A stretch of DNA of 64,000 nucleotides from an uncultured Bacteroidales bacterium (GTDB taxonomy: Bacteria > Bacteroidota > Bacteroidia > Bacteroidales > F082), in the NCBI GenBank assembly GCA_946408345.1, contig CAMJRR010000008.1:1-64000 (forward strand). Direction: 5' to 3'. A program made the position numbers and the translations under genes. This document shows, piece by piece, positions 16,911 through 24,780 of this stretch (position 1 is the stretch's first letter; each line of letters opens with the position of its first letter). The notes beneath the pieces are model-generated. The model was not told the DNA's origin. It worked only from the letters and a program-made list of their open reading frames with translations, and searched no databases.

Positions 16911-17864
16911 ATGAAAGTTTTTAGAAATATCATAGAAGCTAGAAATATCCCACACGCCGTGGTCACCATCGGCACTTTTGACGGTGTCCATCTTGGCCAC
17001 CAGGCTATCTTCAACAAGATGAAAACCTTGGCACAAGGCATCGGCGGTGAGACGGTTGTGGTTACTTTCAGTCCGCATCCCCGTCAGGTGCTCAACATCG
17101 ACTGCTCCAACCTGCGTTTCCTCTGCACGCCCGAGGAGAAGCTCCAGAAGTTTGAGGAGTATGGCATCGACAACGTGGTCATCATCAACTTCACCAAGGA
17201 GTTCTCACGCACACCCTCCGAGGTGTTCATCAAGGACTATATCATCGACAACATCCATCCTGCGTATATCGTGGTGGGTTACGACCATCACTTCGGCAAG
17301 AACCGCATGGGCGACTTCGGTCTGCTCAACGACATGAAGCTGAAATACGGTTTCAAGGTGGAACGCGTTGCTGCACAAGATGTTGAGAACATTGCCATTA
17401 GCTCCACGAAGATTCGTAATGCTCTTGCCACGGGCAATGTGAAACGAGCCAACCAACTGTTAGGCTACACCTATTCCGTCACTGCCGAGGTTGTGGTGGG
17501 CAACAAAATCGGGCGCACCTTGGGCTTCCCTACGGCCAACCTTGAATTGCCGAGGGAATACATGCTCATCAGCAACCGTGGCGTATATGCCTGCCTTGTC
17601 GACTACCAAGGCAAGACCTACAAGGCCATGGCCAACATCGGACACCGCCCCACCATCGGCGACCGCAGCGAGAACAACCCCATCATCGAGGTCAACCTGT
17701 TTGACTTCGACGGTGATCTCTACGGCAAGCAGATCCATGTACGCTTCATCGACCGCATCCGTGACGAGGAGAAATTTGACGGGCTAGATGAGTTGAAAAA
17801 CCAATTGGAACAGGACCGTGAGAAAGCAAAGGAGTTGTTAAAAGAGGTTCGGACGGATTTGTAA
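16911..17864 (+). CDS. ribF: Bifunctional riboflavin kinase / FAD synthetase
   Basis: A 317-residue enzyme making FMN and then FAD. The ATG at 16911 (MKVFRNI) is preferred; the frame from 16863 would be translated from the inverted repeat. The N-terminal adenylyltransferase has TIGTFDGVHLGHQ and SSTKIRNAL; the C-terminal kinase has GRTLGFPTAN and the beta-barrel NIGHRPTIG. The stop codon lies inside a small palindrome (17856-17870), so the last residues come from repeat DNA. Confidence 0.93.
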   Translation: MKVFRNIIEARNIPHAVVTIGTFDGVHLGHQAIFNKMKTLAQGIGGETVVVTFSPHPRQVLNIDCSNLRFLCTPEEKLQKFEEYGIDNVVIINFTKEFSRTPSEVFIKDYIIDNIHPAYIVVGYDHHFGKNRMGDFGLLNDMKLKYGFKVERVAAQDVENIAISSTKIRNALATGNVKRANQLLGYTYSVTAEVVVGNKIGRTLGFPTANLELPREYMLISNRGVYACLVDYQGKTYKAMANIGHRPTIGDRSENNPIIEVNLFDFDGDLYGKQIHVRFIDRIRDEEKFDGLDELKNQLEQDREKAKELLKEVRTDL

Positions 17865-17930
17865 TCCGGCCGGACTGAATTGGGGATTTCAAATCCCCTA
17901 CTCACAACCGTCGGATTGCAAATCCGACGG
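17853..17930. repeat. Three tandem small palindromes between ribF and rlmH
   Basis: CGGATTTGTAATCCG overlaps the ribF stop; TGGGGATTTCAAATCCCC follows near 17880-17897; CCGTCGGATTGCAAATCCGACGG lies near 17909-17931 (written in two parts: CCGTCGGATT, GCAAATCCGACGG). All share a GATTT/AAATC core, so they look like copies of one unit. Confidence 0.7.
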
Positions 17931-17946
17931 AACGAACACAAAAAAA

Positions 17947-18420
17947 ATGAAAATTCTGCTTTTGGTCATAGGAAAAACAGACGAAGAATACCTCATCACC
18001 GGCATCAAGAAATACGTGGGCCGCATAGGGCATTATGCCTCGTTCGAGATGAAAGAGATTCCTGACCCGCGTAACCGTAAGACCCTCAGCGAAGACCAAC
18101 AGAAGAAAGCCGAGAGTTTCCTGTTACTACAACAACTGCAACCTGGCGACCAAGTCATCCTTTTGGACGAAAATGGCAAACAATTCACCTCTGTTGAGTT
18201 TTCCGAAAACCTTGAAAAACAGATGGCTTCGGGTGCCAAACGCTTAGTGTTCATCATCGGAGGACCATACGGTTTCGCGCAAGAGGTGTATGACCGCGCC
18301 AATGCTAAGATGTCGCTCTCACCCATGACTTTCAGCCACCAAATGGTACGGCTTATCTTTGTCGAGCAACTTTATCGTGCTTTCACAATTTTGAAAAGCG
18401 AACCCTACCACCACCAATAA
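17947..18420 (+). CDS. rlmH: 23S rRNA pseudouridine-1915 N3-methyltransferase
   Basis: A 157-residue SPOUT methyltransferase that methylates pseudouridine 1915 in helix 69 of 23S rRNA. The SAM-binding knot is clear: FIIGGPYGF, then SLSPMTFSHQMVRLIFVEQLYRAFTI, and the terminal PYHHQ, all near-invariant in RlmH. Length is exactly typical. It is followed after 29 bp by the DUF2807 lipoprotein. Confidence 0.96.
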   Translation: MKILLLVIGKTDEEYLITGIKKYVGRIGHYASFEMKEIPDPRNRKTLSEDQQKKAESFLLLQQLQPGDQVILLDENGKQFTSVEFSENLEKQMASGAKRLVFIIGGPYGFAQEVYDRANAKMSLSPMTFSHQMVRLIFVEQLYRAFTILKSEPYHHQ

Positions 18421-18449
18421 TAATCCCGCAATTTTATCGTTACACCAAC

Positions 18450-19289
18450 ATGAAGACAATTAAACCCTTACTTCTCCTTTGCGCGGCACTTTGCTTCGCT
18501 ACCTCTTGCAAGAAAGAGGTCGACATGACCCTGCAACAGAAAACCGTCCTTGAGAACACCGACATCCGTGCAATCACAGTTAACGATGCCTGGCAGGTTA
18601 GCATAGTGGCCGACAGCGTCACTTTTGTCGAGCTGTCTTATTCCGCCTATTTGGAGCCTTATCTAAAAGCGAAGATGAGGGGCAATCAACTCGAAATCGG
18701 GTTCACAGGAAACGTTCGCCCTGCCACCAATTCCGTTTTCAGCGCCACCGTGCATACAAGCAAAGTCGAAAAAATCGAGGCAAAAGACGCTTCGAAATTG
18801 AATTTCTCGGGACACTTCTCCGCAACAAGCGATAGTCTGAACATCCATTTGGAAGACGCCTCGGTATGCAATGGTTTGGACTATTCGGGGCATGAATGCA
18901 AAATGGTGATCGAAGATGCGTCTCAGTTTATAGGATTCCAACTCAGCTGCACAAACGGCGAGATTAGAGTGAGCGATGCTTCCACTTGCAAAGGCAACTT
19001 CGACATGCAATTCCACCTCGTCGCCAATTTGAGCGACGCATCCCATCTTATCACTTTTGGCGGAACTGCTCCATACGCAATGATTAAGTTGCAGGATGCC
19101 AGCCTGTTGAACATGGTACAAACCGAAGTCGATGAGATGCATGTCGACCTATCGGGTGCTTCCGAAGCCACCGTCAACGTAAATGACCACATGGAAGGCA
19201 CATTGACCGCAGCCTCCACCTTGTATTACAAAGGTCATCCCCAGATTGATATCGAGTGTTCCGAGGATTCGCAGTTGATCCCATTCTGA
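18450..19289 (+). CDS. DUF2807 (GIN-domain) lipoprotein
   Basis: A 279-residue lipoprotein with lipobox ATSC at about residue 20. The body is a putative auto-transporter adhesin head (DUF2807), a right-handed beta-helix: repeated DAS turns (KDASKLN, EDASVCN, EDASQFI, SDASTCK, SDASHLI, QDASLLN, SGASEAT) occur about every 21-24 residues. The molecular function of the family is unknown; a surface location is inferred. Confidence 0.88.
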   Translation: MKTIKPLLLLCAALCFATSCKKEVDMTLQQKTVLENTDIRAITVNDAWQVSIVADSVTFVELSYSAYLEPYLKAKMRGNQLEIGFTGNVRPATNSVFSATVHTSKVEKIEAKDASKLNFSGHFSATSDSLNIHLEDASVCNGLDYSGHECKMVIEDASQFIGFQLSCTNGEIRVSDASTCKGNFDMQFHLVANLSDASHLITFGGTAPYAMIKLQDASLLNMVQTEVDEMHVDLSGASEATVNVNDHMEGTLTAASTLYYKGHPQIDIECSEDSQLIPF

Positions 19290-19349
19290 TTTTTGGCCTG
19301 ATATTTGCTAATTTTCGCCTCCGTTGCGTTGTGCAACACAAATTATTAC

Positions 19350-19357
19350 TAATTTTG
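19350..19357 (+). promoter_or_regulatory. Promoter of the DUF4468 gene
   Basis: TAATTTTG with TTG at 19329-19331, an 18-bp spacing close to the Bacteroidota -33/-7 arrangement; the ATG follows 19 bp later. Confidence 0.55.
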
Positions 19358-19376
19358 TAACCAAATTTTTTAGAAA

Positions 19377-19916
19377 ATGAAAAGATTAGCACTGTTATTC
19401 GTCGCCATCCTGTTCGCGACCGTCACTTTTGCCCAGTCTAACGAACCTTCCAAATTGCCCATCGACCCGAAGACGGAAAAAATCACCTTCCGTAGCGTCA
19501 TCAGCAACACGGTAGGCTCTCAGGATGAGGTATTTAACCGTATCTATAGCGGCTTCATGAACACTTACTACAAGAGCCCTTCCACCATCCTCCAGCAAAA
19601 CGACGGACGCACCCTTAAAGGCAAACACCAATTCCAATTGGACAACGGCGACGCAGTAAAGGCGAAATGGCCTTGGGTTACCTACTATTTCACCATCGAG
19701 GTGCGCGAAGGCCGTGTGCGCTACACCCTTACCGACTTCATGCAGAAGACCCAATCCAACCACCCTTGTGAAGAATGGATGAATAAGGAAGATCCTTTGT
19801 ATCAACCTATTTGGGATAACTATCTGAATCAAATCGCTGCCTTTGCAGAGGATTGGGGACAAAAATTCGAGGAGAGTCTCGTCCCCGAAAAAGTGTTTGA
19901 AGAAGAAGAATGGTAA
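19377..19916 (+). CDS. DUF4468-domain exported protein
   Basis: A 179-residue exported protein: signal peptide ending in TFAQ, then a DUF4468 domain (TBP-like fold, Bacteroidota-specific) with KGKHQFQ and VRYTLTDF segments, and an acidic C-terminus ending in EEEEW. Function unknown. It has its own promoter and a hairpin after the stop. Confidence 0.82.
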   Translation: MKRLALLFVAILFATVTFAQSNEPSKLPIDPKTEKITFRSVISNTVGSQDEVFNRIYSGFMNTYYKSPSTILQQNDGRTLKGKHQFQLDNGDAVKAKWPWVTYYFTIEVREGRVRYTLTDFMQKTQSNHPCEEWMNKEDPLYQPIWDNYLNQIAAFAEDWGQKFEESLVPEKVFEEEEW

Positions 19917-19927
19917 CAAGATAAAAA

Positions 19928-19958
19928 AGTCCATAGATTCCCGAGGGAATGACATGGG
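19928..19958. repeat. Family D hairpin (ATTCCC-GAG-GGAAT core)
   Basis: Imperfect palindrome AGTCCATAGATTCCC ... GGGAATGACATGGGCT. The same ATAGATTCCC/GGGAA pattern appears in the hairpin at 47377-47417. It may also terminate the DUF4468 gene. Confidence 0.5.
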
Positions 19959-19979
19959 CTTTTCAAATGGCATATTAAA

Positions 19980-21305
19980 ATGGCTACTCGCGAACGCATA
20001 AAGAAAGGCTTCTCCAAACTTCTCAAGGAAGAGAAGTTGAAGCTGATTGCCAACTACTTCGAAAACCCTGGCGAGGTCATTAGCCTGCTGAAAAGCTATT
20101 GGCATCCCGACTCGAAGCAGCAGCAATTGTTTGACGAGTTCAGCGAGAACACCATCACCAATTTCTTCATCCCCTACGGCATCTCGCCCAATGTGACCAT
20201 CAACGGCAAGGACTACGTCGTGCCCATGGTCATCGAGGAGAGTTCGGTCGTGGCTGCGGCCTCGGCTGCTGCCAAGTTTTGGGGCGAACGCGGCGGCTTC
20301 CATGCTGAGGTCATCGACATGCGCAAGGTCGGACAAGTGCATTTCGGCTGGAGCGGCGACAAGGAAAAACTCTTTGCTTTGTTCCCCGAAATCGAGAAGC
20401 GACTGTTGGCCGACACTGACGGCATGACCGAAAAGATGCGCAAGCGCGGCGGTGGCATCCTTGGGATGCGACTCATCGACTACAGCACACAAATCCCTGA
20501 CTATTACCAGATTCGTGTGGAGTTCAACACGGGCGACGCCATGGGTGCCAATTTCATAAACTCGGCTTTGGAGCAATTTGGCCACAGCCTGCAAGACTTC
20601 TTCGCCGAACGCAACGACTTGCCCGAAGAGCTCCGCAAGGTGGAAATTATCATGACCATCCTGTCGAACAACACGCCCGACTGTCGCGTGAAGGTTTGGG
20701 TGGAATGTCCCGTGGAAAAACTTGATGGCATCGACGAACACCTTTCGGGCGAAGAGTACGCCAAGAAATTCAAGAAAGCCGTCGACATTGCCCATATCGA
20801 CACCGACCGTGCCACCACGCACAACAAAGGCATCTACAACGGCATTGATGCCGTGGTCATCGCCACGGGCAACGACTTCCGCGCCGTTGAGGCTGCTGGT
20901 CACACTTTCGCCTCGCGTAACGGACGCTATGAAAGCCTTTCATCAGTCACCCTCGATAATGGTCTCTTCCACTTCGAGCTGGAGGTGCCGATGGCTTTGG
21001 GCACCGTTGGCGGACTCACAAGTTTGCACCCGCTCGCCAAGAAAACCCTTGAACTCTTGGGCAATCCCACCGCCAAAGAGCTGATGATGATTGCTGCCAC
21101 AATGGGCCTGGCCAACAACTTCTCCGCCGTGCGCTCTCTGACCACCAAAGGCATCCAAGCCGGCCACATGAAGATGCACCTCAACAACATCCTCAACCAG
21201 CTGAATGCCAGCGAAGAAGATAAGAAAAAAGCCCGCGAATATTTCAAGGACAAAACGGTATCGTACGCAGGGGTGGAACAATTCTTAGACTCTCTGAAGA
21301 AATGA
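19980..21305 (+). CDS. Hydroxymethylglutaryl-CoA reductase (class II type)
   Basis: A 441-residue enzyme of the mevalonate pathway reducing HMG-CoA to mevalonate. Visible family motifs are EESSVVAAASAAAKFW near residue 86 (catalytic Glu), DAMGANFIN near 186 (dinucleotide-binding DAMGxN), a TKGIYNGIDAV-type Lys region (HNKGIYNGIDAV), and KGIQAGHMKMHL near the C-terminus with the catalytic His. The following kinase gene starts inside its last codons (ATGA), so the two are translationally coupled. Confidence 0.93.
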   Translation: MATRERIKKGFSKLLKEEKLKLIANYFENPGEVISLLKSYWHPDSKQQQLFDEFSENTITNFFIPYGISPNVTINGKDYVVPMVIEESSVVAAASAAAKFWGERGGFHAEVIDMRKVGQVHFGWSGDKEKLFALFPEIEKRLLADTDGMTEKMRKRGGGILGMRLIDYSTQIPDYYQIRVEFNTGDAMGANFINSALEQFGHSLQDFFAERNDLPEELRKVEIIMTILSNNTPDCRVKVWVECPVEKLDGIDEHLSGEEYAKKFKKAVDIAHIDTDRATTHNKGIYNGIDAVVIATGNDFRAVEAAGHTFASRNGRYESLSSVTLDNGLFHFELEVPMALGTVGGLTSLHPLAKKTLELLGNPTAKELMMIAATMGLANNFSAVRSLTTKGIQAGHMKMHLNNILNQLNASEEDKKKAREYFKDKTVSYAGVEQFLDSLKK

Positions 21306-22240
21306 GCCTATACCAATCTCACGGAAAATTCCTTCTGACAGGCGAATATCTCGTCCTGAAAGGTGCATTGGCTTTGGCCTTGCCATTGAAACTAGGACAG
21401 ACATTGTCGATAGAGACGTGCCATGGCGCATCTCTACAATGGGATGCCTACAAGCCCGATGACCCTTGGTTTTCTGTATCTTTAAACCCCGAAAACCTTG
21501 ATATTATCGACAGCGATGACCAATCCAAAGCCGAAAAACTAAGACAAATCCTGCAAGCCGTCAAGCAATTGAATCCCAATGCTTTTGAAGGCAACAACTT
21601 GATATTCACAACCCATCTCGACTTCGACCCGAATTGGGGTTTCGGCAGCAGCTCCACCTTGATTGCCAATATAGCGCGATGGGCTGATGTCAATCCATAC
21701 GAATTACTGAAGTTGACCTTTGGCGGCTCGGGCTACGACATCGCTTGTGCCACTGCTGAAGGACCGATTTATTATCAAGTAAAAGCTGAGGTCCCTGAGC
21801 CCGTCGAAGAGCCGACCCCTTTGGTTGAACCTATAGATTTCAACCCTCTTTTTGACGATCACCTCTTCTTTATCTACCAAGGCCAAAAGCAAAGCTCATC
21901 CAAAGAAATCAAGGCATTTTTAGCAAAAGCAAATCCCGTTGATTTACAAAAAGATATTGAGGCCGTTTCAGAAATCAGTCGAGCCGTTCCAAAATGCGAG
22001 ACTTTGGACGAATTCGCTATGCTTATGCAATGCCACGAACGCATCATCAGCCGCTGCATTGGTCAAGAACCGGTTCAAAAACATTTCCCCGATTTCGAAG
22101 GGGTGTTGAAATCCTTGGGCGCTTGGGGCGGCGATTTTATTTTGGCTGCTACGGAATGGACTGAAAACCAAGTGAGGGAATACTTCAAAGGGAAAGGCTT
22201 GGAGGTGGTTTTCGGGTATAAAGAAATTGTTCTCAACTAA
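21302..22240 (+). CDS. GYDIA-family GHMP kinase (mevalonate pathway)
   Basis: A 312-residue GHMP kinase. GKFLLTGEYLVL at the N-terminus, the ATP-binding GFGSSSTL near residue 118, and GSGYDIACA near 144 identify the GYDIA subfamily found beside HMG-CoA reductase in Bacteroidota; it probably phosphorylates mevalonate or phosphomevalonate. A family A repeat (21790-21813) inserts EVPEPVEEPTPLVEP right after the IYYQVKA strand. The gene overlaps the HMG-CoA reductase gene by 4 bp. Confidence 0.88.
   Translation: MSLYQSHGKFLLTGEYLVLKGALALALPLKLGQTLSIETCHGASLQWDAYKPDDPWFSVSLNPENLDIIDSDDQSKAEKLRQILQAVKQLNPNAFEGNNLIFTTHLDFDPNWGFGSSSTLIANIARWADVNPYELLKLTFGGSGYDIACATAEGPIYYQVKAEVPEPVEEPTPLVEPIDFNPLFDDHLFFIYQGQKQSSSKEIKAFLAKANPVDLQKDIEAVSEISRAVPKCETLDEFAMLMQCHERIISRCIGQEPVQKHFPDFEGVLKSLGAWGGDFILAATEWTENQVREYFKGKGLEVVFGYKEIVLN
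21790..21813 (+). repeat. Family A repeat unit inside the GHMP kinase gene
   Basis: A 24-bp unit beginning GGTCCCTGAGCC and ending GTCGAAGAGCC; in-frame translation is VPEPVEEP. Downstream GGTTGAACC (21823-21831) may be a decayed second unit. Confidence 0.85.
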
Positions 22241-22410
22241 GAATCTTTAATCTTGCCACCACAAAATTTGGTCTTTTCATGGTGTCATTCACTTTTGAAT
22301 GGCCAACAAAATGTTGTAATAAATAATAATAATATATTAAGAATCAATTAGATAAGTTTTCAAAAGTTTGTAATGCCCATTGGACTTGAAAAAATGGCGA
22401 AATTTTTCTA

Positions 22411-22418
22411 TACTTTTG
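22411..22418 (+). promoter_or_regulatory. -7 box (TACTTTTG) for the 22.5-kb lipoprotein
   Basis: TACTTTTG with TTG at 22386-22388 upstream. The 237-bp gap before the ORF is otherwise AT-rich and holds no gene I can see. Confidence 0.5.
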
Positions 22419-22477
22419 CCAGAAAGTTTTCGAAGACTTAAAACCAAGTTTCAGGTAACCTCTAAAATTCAATTGTT

Positions 22478-22951
22478 ATGAACAAGTCAATCAAAACCGC
22501 AATCGCCTTGACGGCACTTTTCGTCATCGGACTCCTCGCCTTGGAGGGATGCAACAAGAAAGAGGCCAAGCAGCCTAAGGTTTCCGGCTTCTTCGTTTCG
22601 GGATGCAACGATGTCGTTCTCCACCGCGACAATGAACAGAATGACACGATTTACGTGACCGCTATTGACGAAACGAAGTTGAAAATCAGCACCACAAACA
22701 CGCAATTCTCCTGTGGAGTGGACACCATCCGACCTGAAATCCAAACGCAGGAACAAAACATCTCCATCGAACTGCTCTATGATGATTCGTGGGCCGATTG
22801 CTTGTGCGGTCGCCATTTGGACATCATCATCGAAAACCTGAAGTTGGGACAAACCTACTCCGTCAGCATCAAGAAGGACGAGCGCGACTATTTCCAATTC
22901 GAGGTCACTTTTGGGCCTGAAACGAATTTGATGTTCATCCGCGAACAATGA
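22478..22951 (+). CDS. Small lipoprotein of unknown function
   Basis: A 157-residue lipoprotein: lipobox LEGC near residue 25, then a mostly beta domain with four Cys after the lipid Cys (SGCND, FSCG, DCLCG) that could form disulfides. Not recognised. Converges with the U32 gene, 2 bp between stops. Confidence 0.7.
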   Translation: MNKSIKTAIALTALFVIGLLALEGCNKKEAKQPKVSGFFVSGCNDVVLHRDNEQNDTIYVTAIDETKLKISTTNTQFSCGVDTIRPEIQTQEQNISIELLYDDSWADCLCGRHLDIIIENLKLGQTYSVSIKKDERDYFQFEVTFGPETNLMFIREQ

Positions 22952-22953
22952 AC

Positions 22954-24711
22954 TCAATCAGCGACGGCCATAACACGCATCAGGCAATTTCGACAGTCAA
23001 ATTCGAGGCGGAAGGTGTTAGCACCGTTGCGGATATACAACGGCGTTGCCTTCTGTCCCGTTTCCTTGCTGCACATACCATTGGCGTAACGGATGCAATG
23101 GTGGCAGGTCATTAATGCGGCAGGAATTTCATCGGGATTTGTGACCGTTGTAGAGAAGGTGCATGCACCTTCTCTACGGCATTCACGGTTATTCTTATGA
23201 TTTTCAACCAATTCATCCGTCAATTTCATCACCAAATCGCGTTTCATCTCGCCAATGACTGAGGCAGGGATGAGACGCGGTTCGTTGAATTTCAATTCCA
23301 AATTGACGGGATTGAACACCGTGTCGCCCCATTGCATGGCCTTTTTTTGGATGTTTTCGGTGGCCTTCTCGGGGTTGTTGGCGAGGATTTTGTCGCATTG
23401 TATGCTGGTAGAGACGCACGGCCGTGCGTCTCTACGCAGAAATGCGGAAAAATCATACCCCGTTTCCGTTTCCGACAAAACCAAATCGATGTCAATCTTG
23501 CGGTTGCCCGGTGAGGCCTCCACCTGTTTCTGCCATTCGAGGTCGAGGTTACGGTAGATTTTTGCGCCACGATAGGCACCATGGGGGCGGTTTGTAGAGA
23601 CGGTGTGCACACCGTCTCTACCGATGTTTACCACATCGGCACGCAAGCCCACCAATTCGTTATCCTGGTTTAAAAAACACAGGCCGTCACCGTTGTGCAA
23701 GGTCTTGTCGGTATCGATTTCCATTCGGAGGGGATTGCACCAACTAACCTCGCCGATATATTCGCCCATCGATTTCGGCGTGAAGGGCGAACCAATACCT
23801 TTTTGTCGCCCATTGATGAAATAATCAGTGAAGCCCCTGTTGAAGGATTTCTCAGGGTTAATATCAAATGTATAGTTGCAATGTCCGAATGAAGCCTGCT
23901 CCAAATCTGGGCGACGGCTAATAATTTCATCCAGTTTTTGGCGGTAATAGGCCGTCACATTTTTCACATAATCAGCATCTTTCAGTCGACCTTCAATCTT
24001 GAAGCTCGTGATGCCCGCATCAATCAATTCCTCCAAATGCGCGCTGTTATTGAGGTCTTTCAAGCAAAGCAAATGTTGGTTTTTAATCAGCACCTTCCCA
24101 TTCTCATCAAGCAAGTCCCAAGGCAAGCGACAAGGTTGGGCGCAAGCACCACGATTGGCGCTGCGGTTGCCGATATACTGGCTGAGATAGCACCTCCCGC
24201 TATGGCTGACACAGAGTGCGCCGTGTACGAAGAATTCAAGCGGCACCGTGGTCTTCTCACGAATCTCTCGAATCTGCTTCAGGCTCAATTCACGCCCCAA
24301 AACGACTTGACTGAAGCCTAAATGCTCCAACTGCTGCACCTTCTCCACCGTTAGGTTGTCGCATTGTGTGCTGGCATGGAGCGGAATAGGGGGCAAATCA
24401 AGCTGGAGAAGTTGCATGTCCTGAACAATAAGCGCATCGACACCCGCATTCCAACAGTCGTAGGCCATCTTTCGGGCGCGTTCCAACTCATTGTTGTAGA
24501 GCAAAGTGTTCAAAGTGACATACACTTTGGCATCATACAAGGCCGCGTGGCGGCAAAGGCGTTCGATGTCTTGAATGCTATTGGAGGCCTTTTCGCGTGC
24601 ACCGAAGTCGGGGCCACCGATATAGACGGCATCTGCGCCATGATTAATGGCAGCCATGCCCACCTCGACATCCTTGGCAGGCGAGAGCAGTTCTATCTTC
24701 TTCGTTTTCAT
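22954..24711 (-). CDS. U32-family protein (RlhA-type), carrying three in-frame palindromes
   Basis: A 585-residue U32 family member. Start at 24711 (MKTKKIELLSPAKD) fits the conserved family opening; the longer frame runs through the promoter. U32 motifs: PLHASTQCD, FFVHGALCVSHSGRCYLSQ, NRGACAQPCRLPW and FKIEGRLKDADYV, with Fe-S-type Cys. Relatives include RlhA, which hydroxylates C2501 of 23S rRNA, and UbiU/V; older 'collagenase' labels are unsafe. Three perfect 28-bp palindromes add IGRDGVHTVST, RRDARPCVST and RREGACTFST in the C-terminal half without breaking the frame. Confidence 0.88.
   Translation of the reverse strand: MKTKKIELLSPAKDVEVGMAAINHGADAVYIGGPDFGAREKASNSIQDIERLCRHAALYDAKVYVTLNTLLYNNELERARKMAYDCWNAGVDALIVQDMQLLQLDLPPIPLHASTQCDNLTVEKVQQLEHLGFSQVVLGRELSLKQIREIREKTTVPLEFFVHGALCVSHSGRCYLSQYIGNRSANRGACAQPCRLPWDLLDENGKVLIKNQHLLCLKDLNNSAHLEELIDAGITSFKIEGRLKDADYVKNVTAYYRQKLDEIISRRPDLEQASFGHCNYTFDINPEKSFNRGFTDYFINGRQKGIGSPFTPKSMGEYIGEVSWCNPLRMEIDTDKTLHNGDGLCFLNQDNELVGLRADVVNIGRDGVHTVSTNRPHGAYRGAKIYRNLDLEWQKQVEASPGNRKIDIDLVLSETETGYDFSAFLRRDARPCVSTSIQCDKILANNPEKATENIQKKAMQWGDTVFNPVNLELKFNEPRLIPASVIGEMKRDLVMKLTDELVENHKNNRECRREGACTFSTTVTNPDEIPAALMTCHHCIRYANGMCSKETGQKATPLYIRNGANTFRLEFDCRNCLMRVMAVAD
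23150..23177. repeat. Family B palindrome 1 in the U32 gene
   Basis: Perfect 28-bp palindrome, GTAGAGAAGGTGCA joined to its complement. In-gene reading: RREGACTFST. Confidence 0.92.
23408..23435. repeat. Family B palindrome 2 in the U32 gene
   Basis: Perfect 28-bp palindrome, GTAGAGACGCACGG joined to its complement. In-gene reading: RRDARPCVST. Confidence 0.93.
23594..23621. repeat. Family B palindrome 3 in the U32 gene
   Basis: Perfect 28-bp palindrome, GTAGAGACGGTGTG joined to its complement. In-gene reading: GRDGVHTVST. Confidence 0.93.
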
Positions 24712-24715
24712 GGTG

Positions 24716-24762
24716 CAAAAGTACAGCTTTTCGGGACTATAACGAATTTTTTCGTATTTTTG
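24716..24762. promoter_or_regulatory. Divergent promoters for the U32 gene and the O-acylation operon
   Basis: Minus strand TACTTTTG (24716-24723) for the U32 gene and plus strand TATTTTTG (24755-24762) for the first AlgX-like gene, 18 bp before its ATG. Confidence 0.65.
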
Positions 24763-24780
24763 CATTTTATTTAATTCCTA

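Noticed and set aside
19395..20903. 502-codon open frame antisense to the DUF4468 and HMG-CoA reductase genes
   Set aside because: It crosses two clear genes and an intergenic hairpin on the other strand and shows no domain; a codon-bias shadow.
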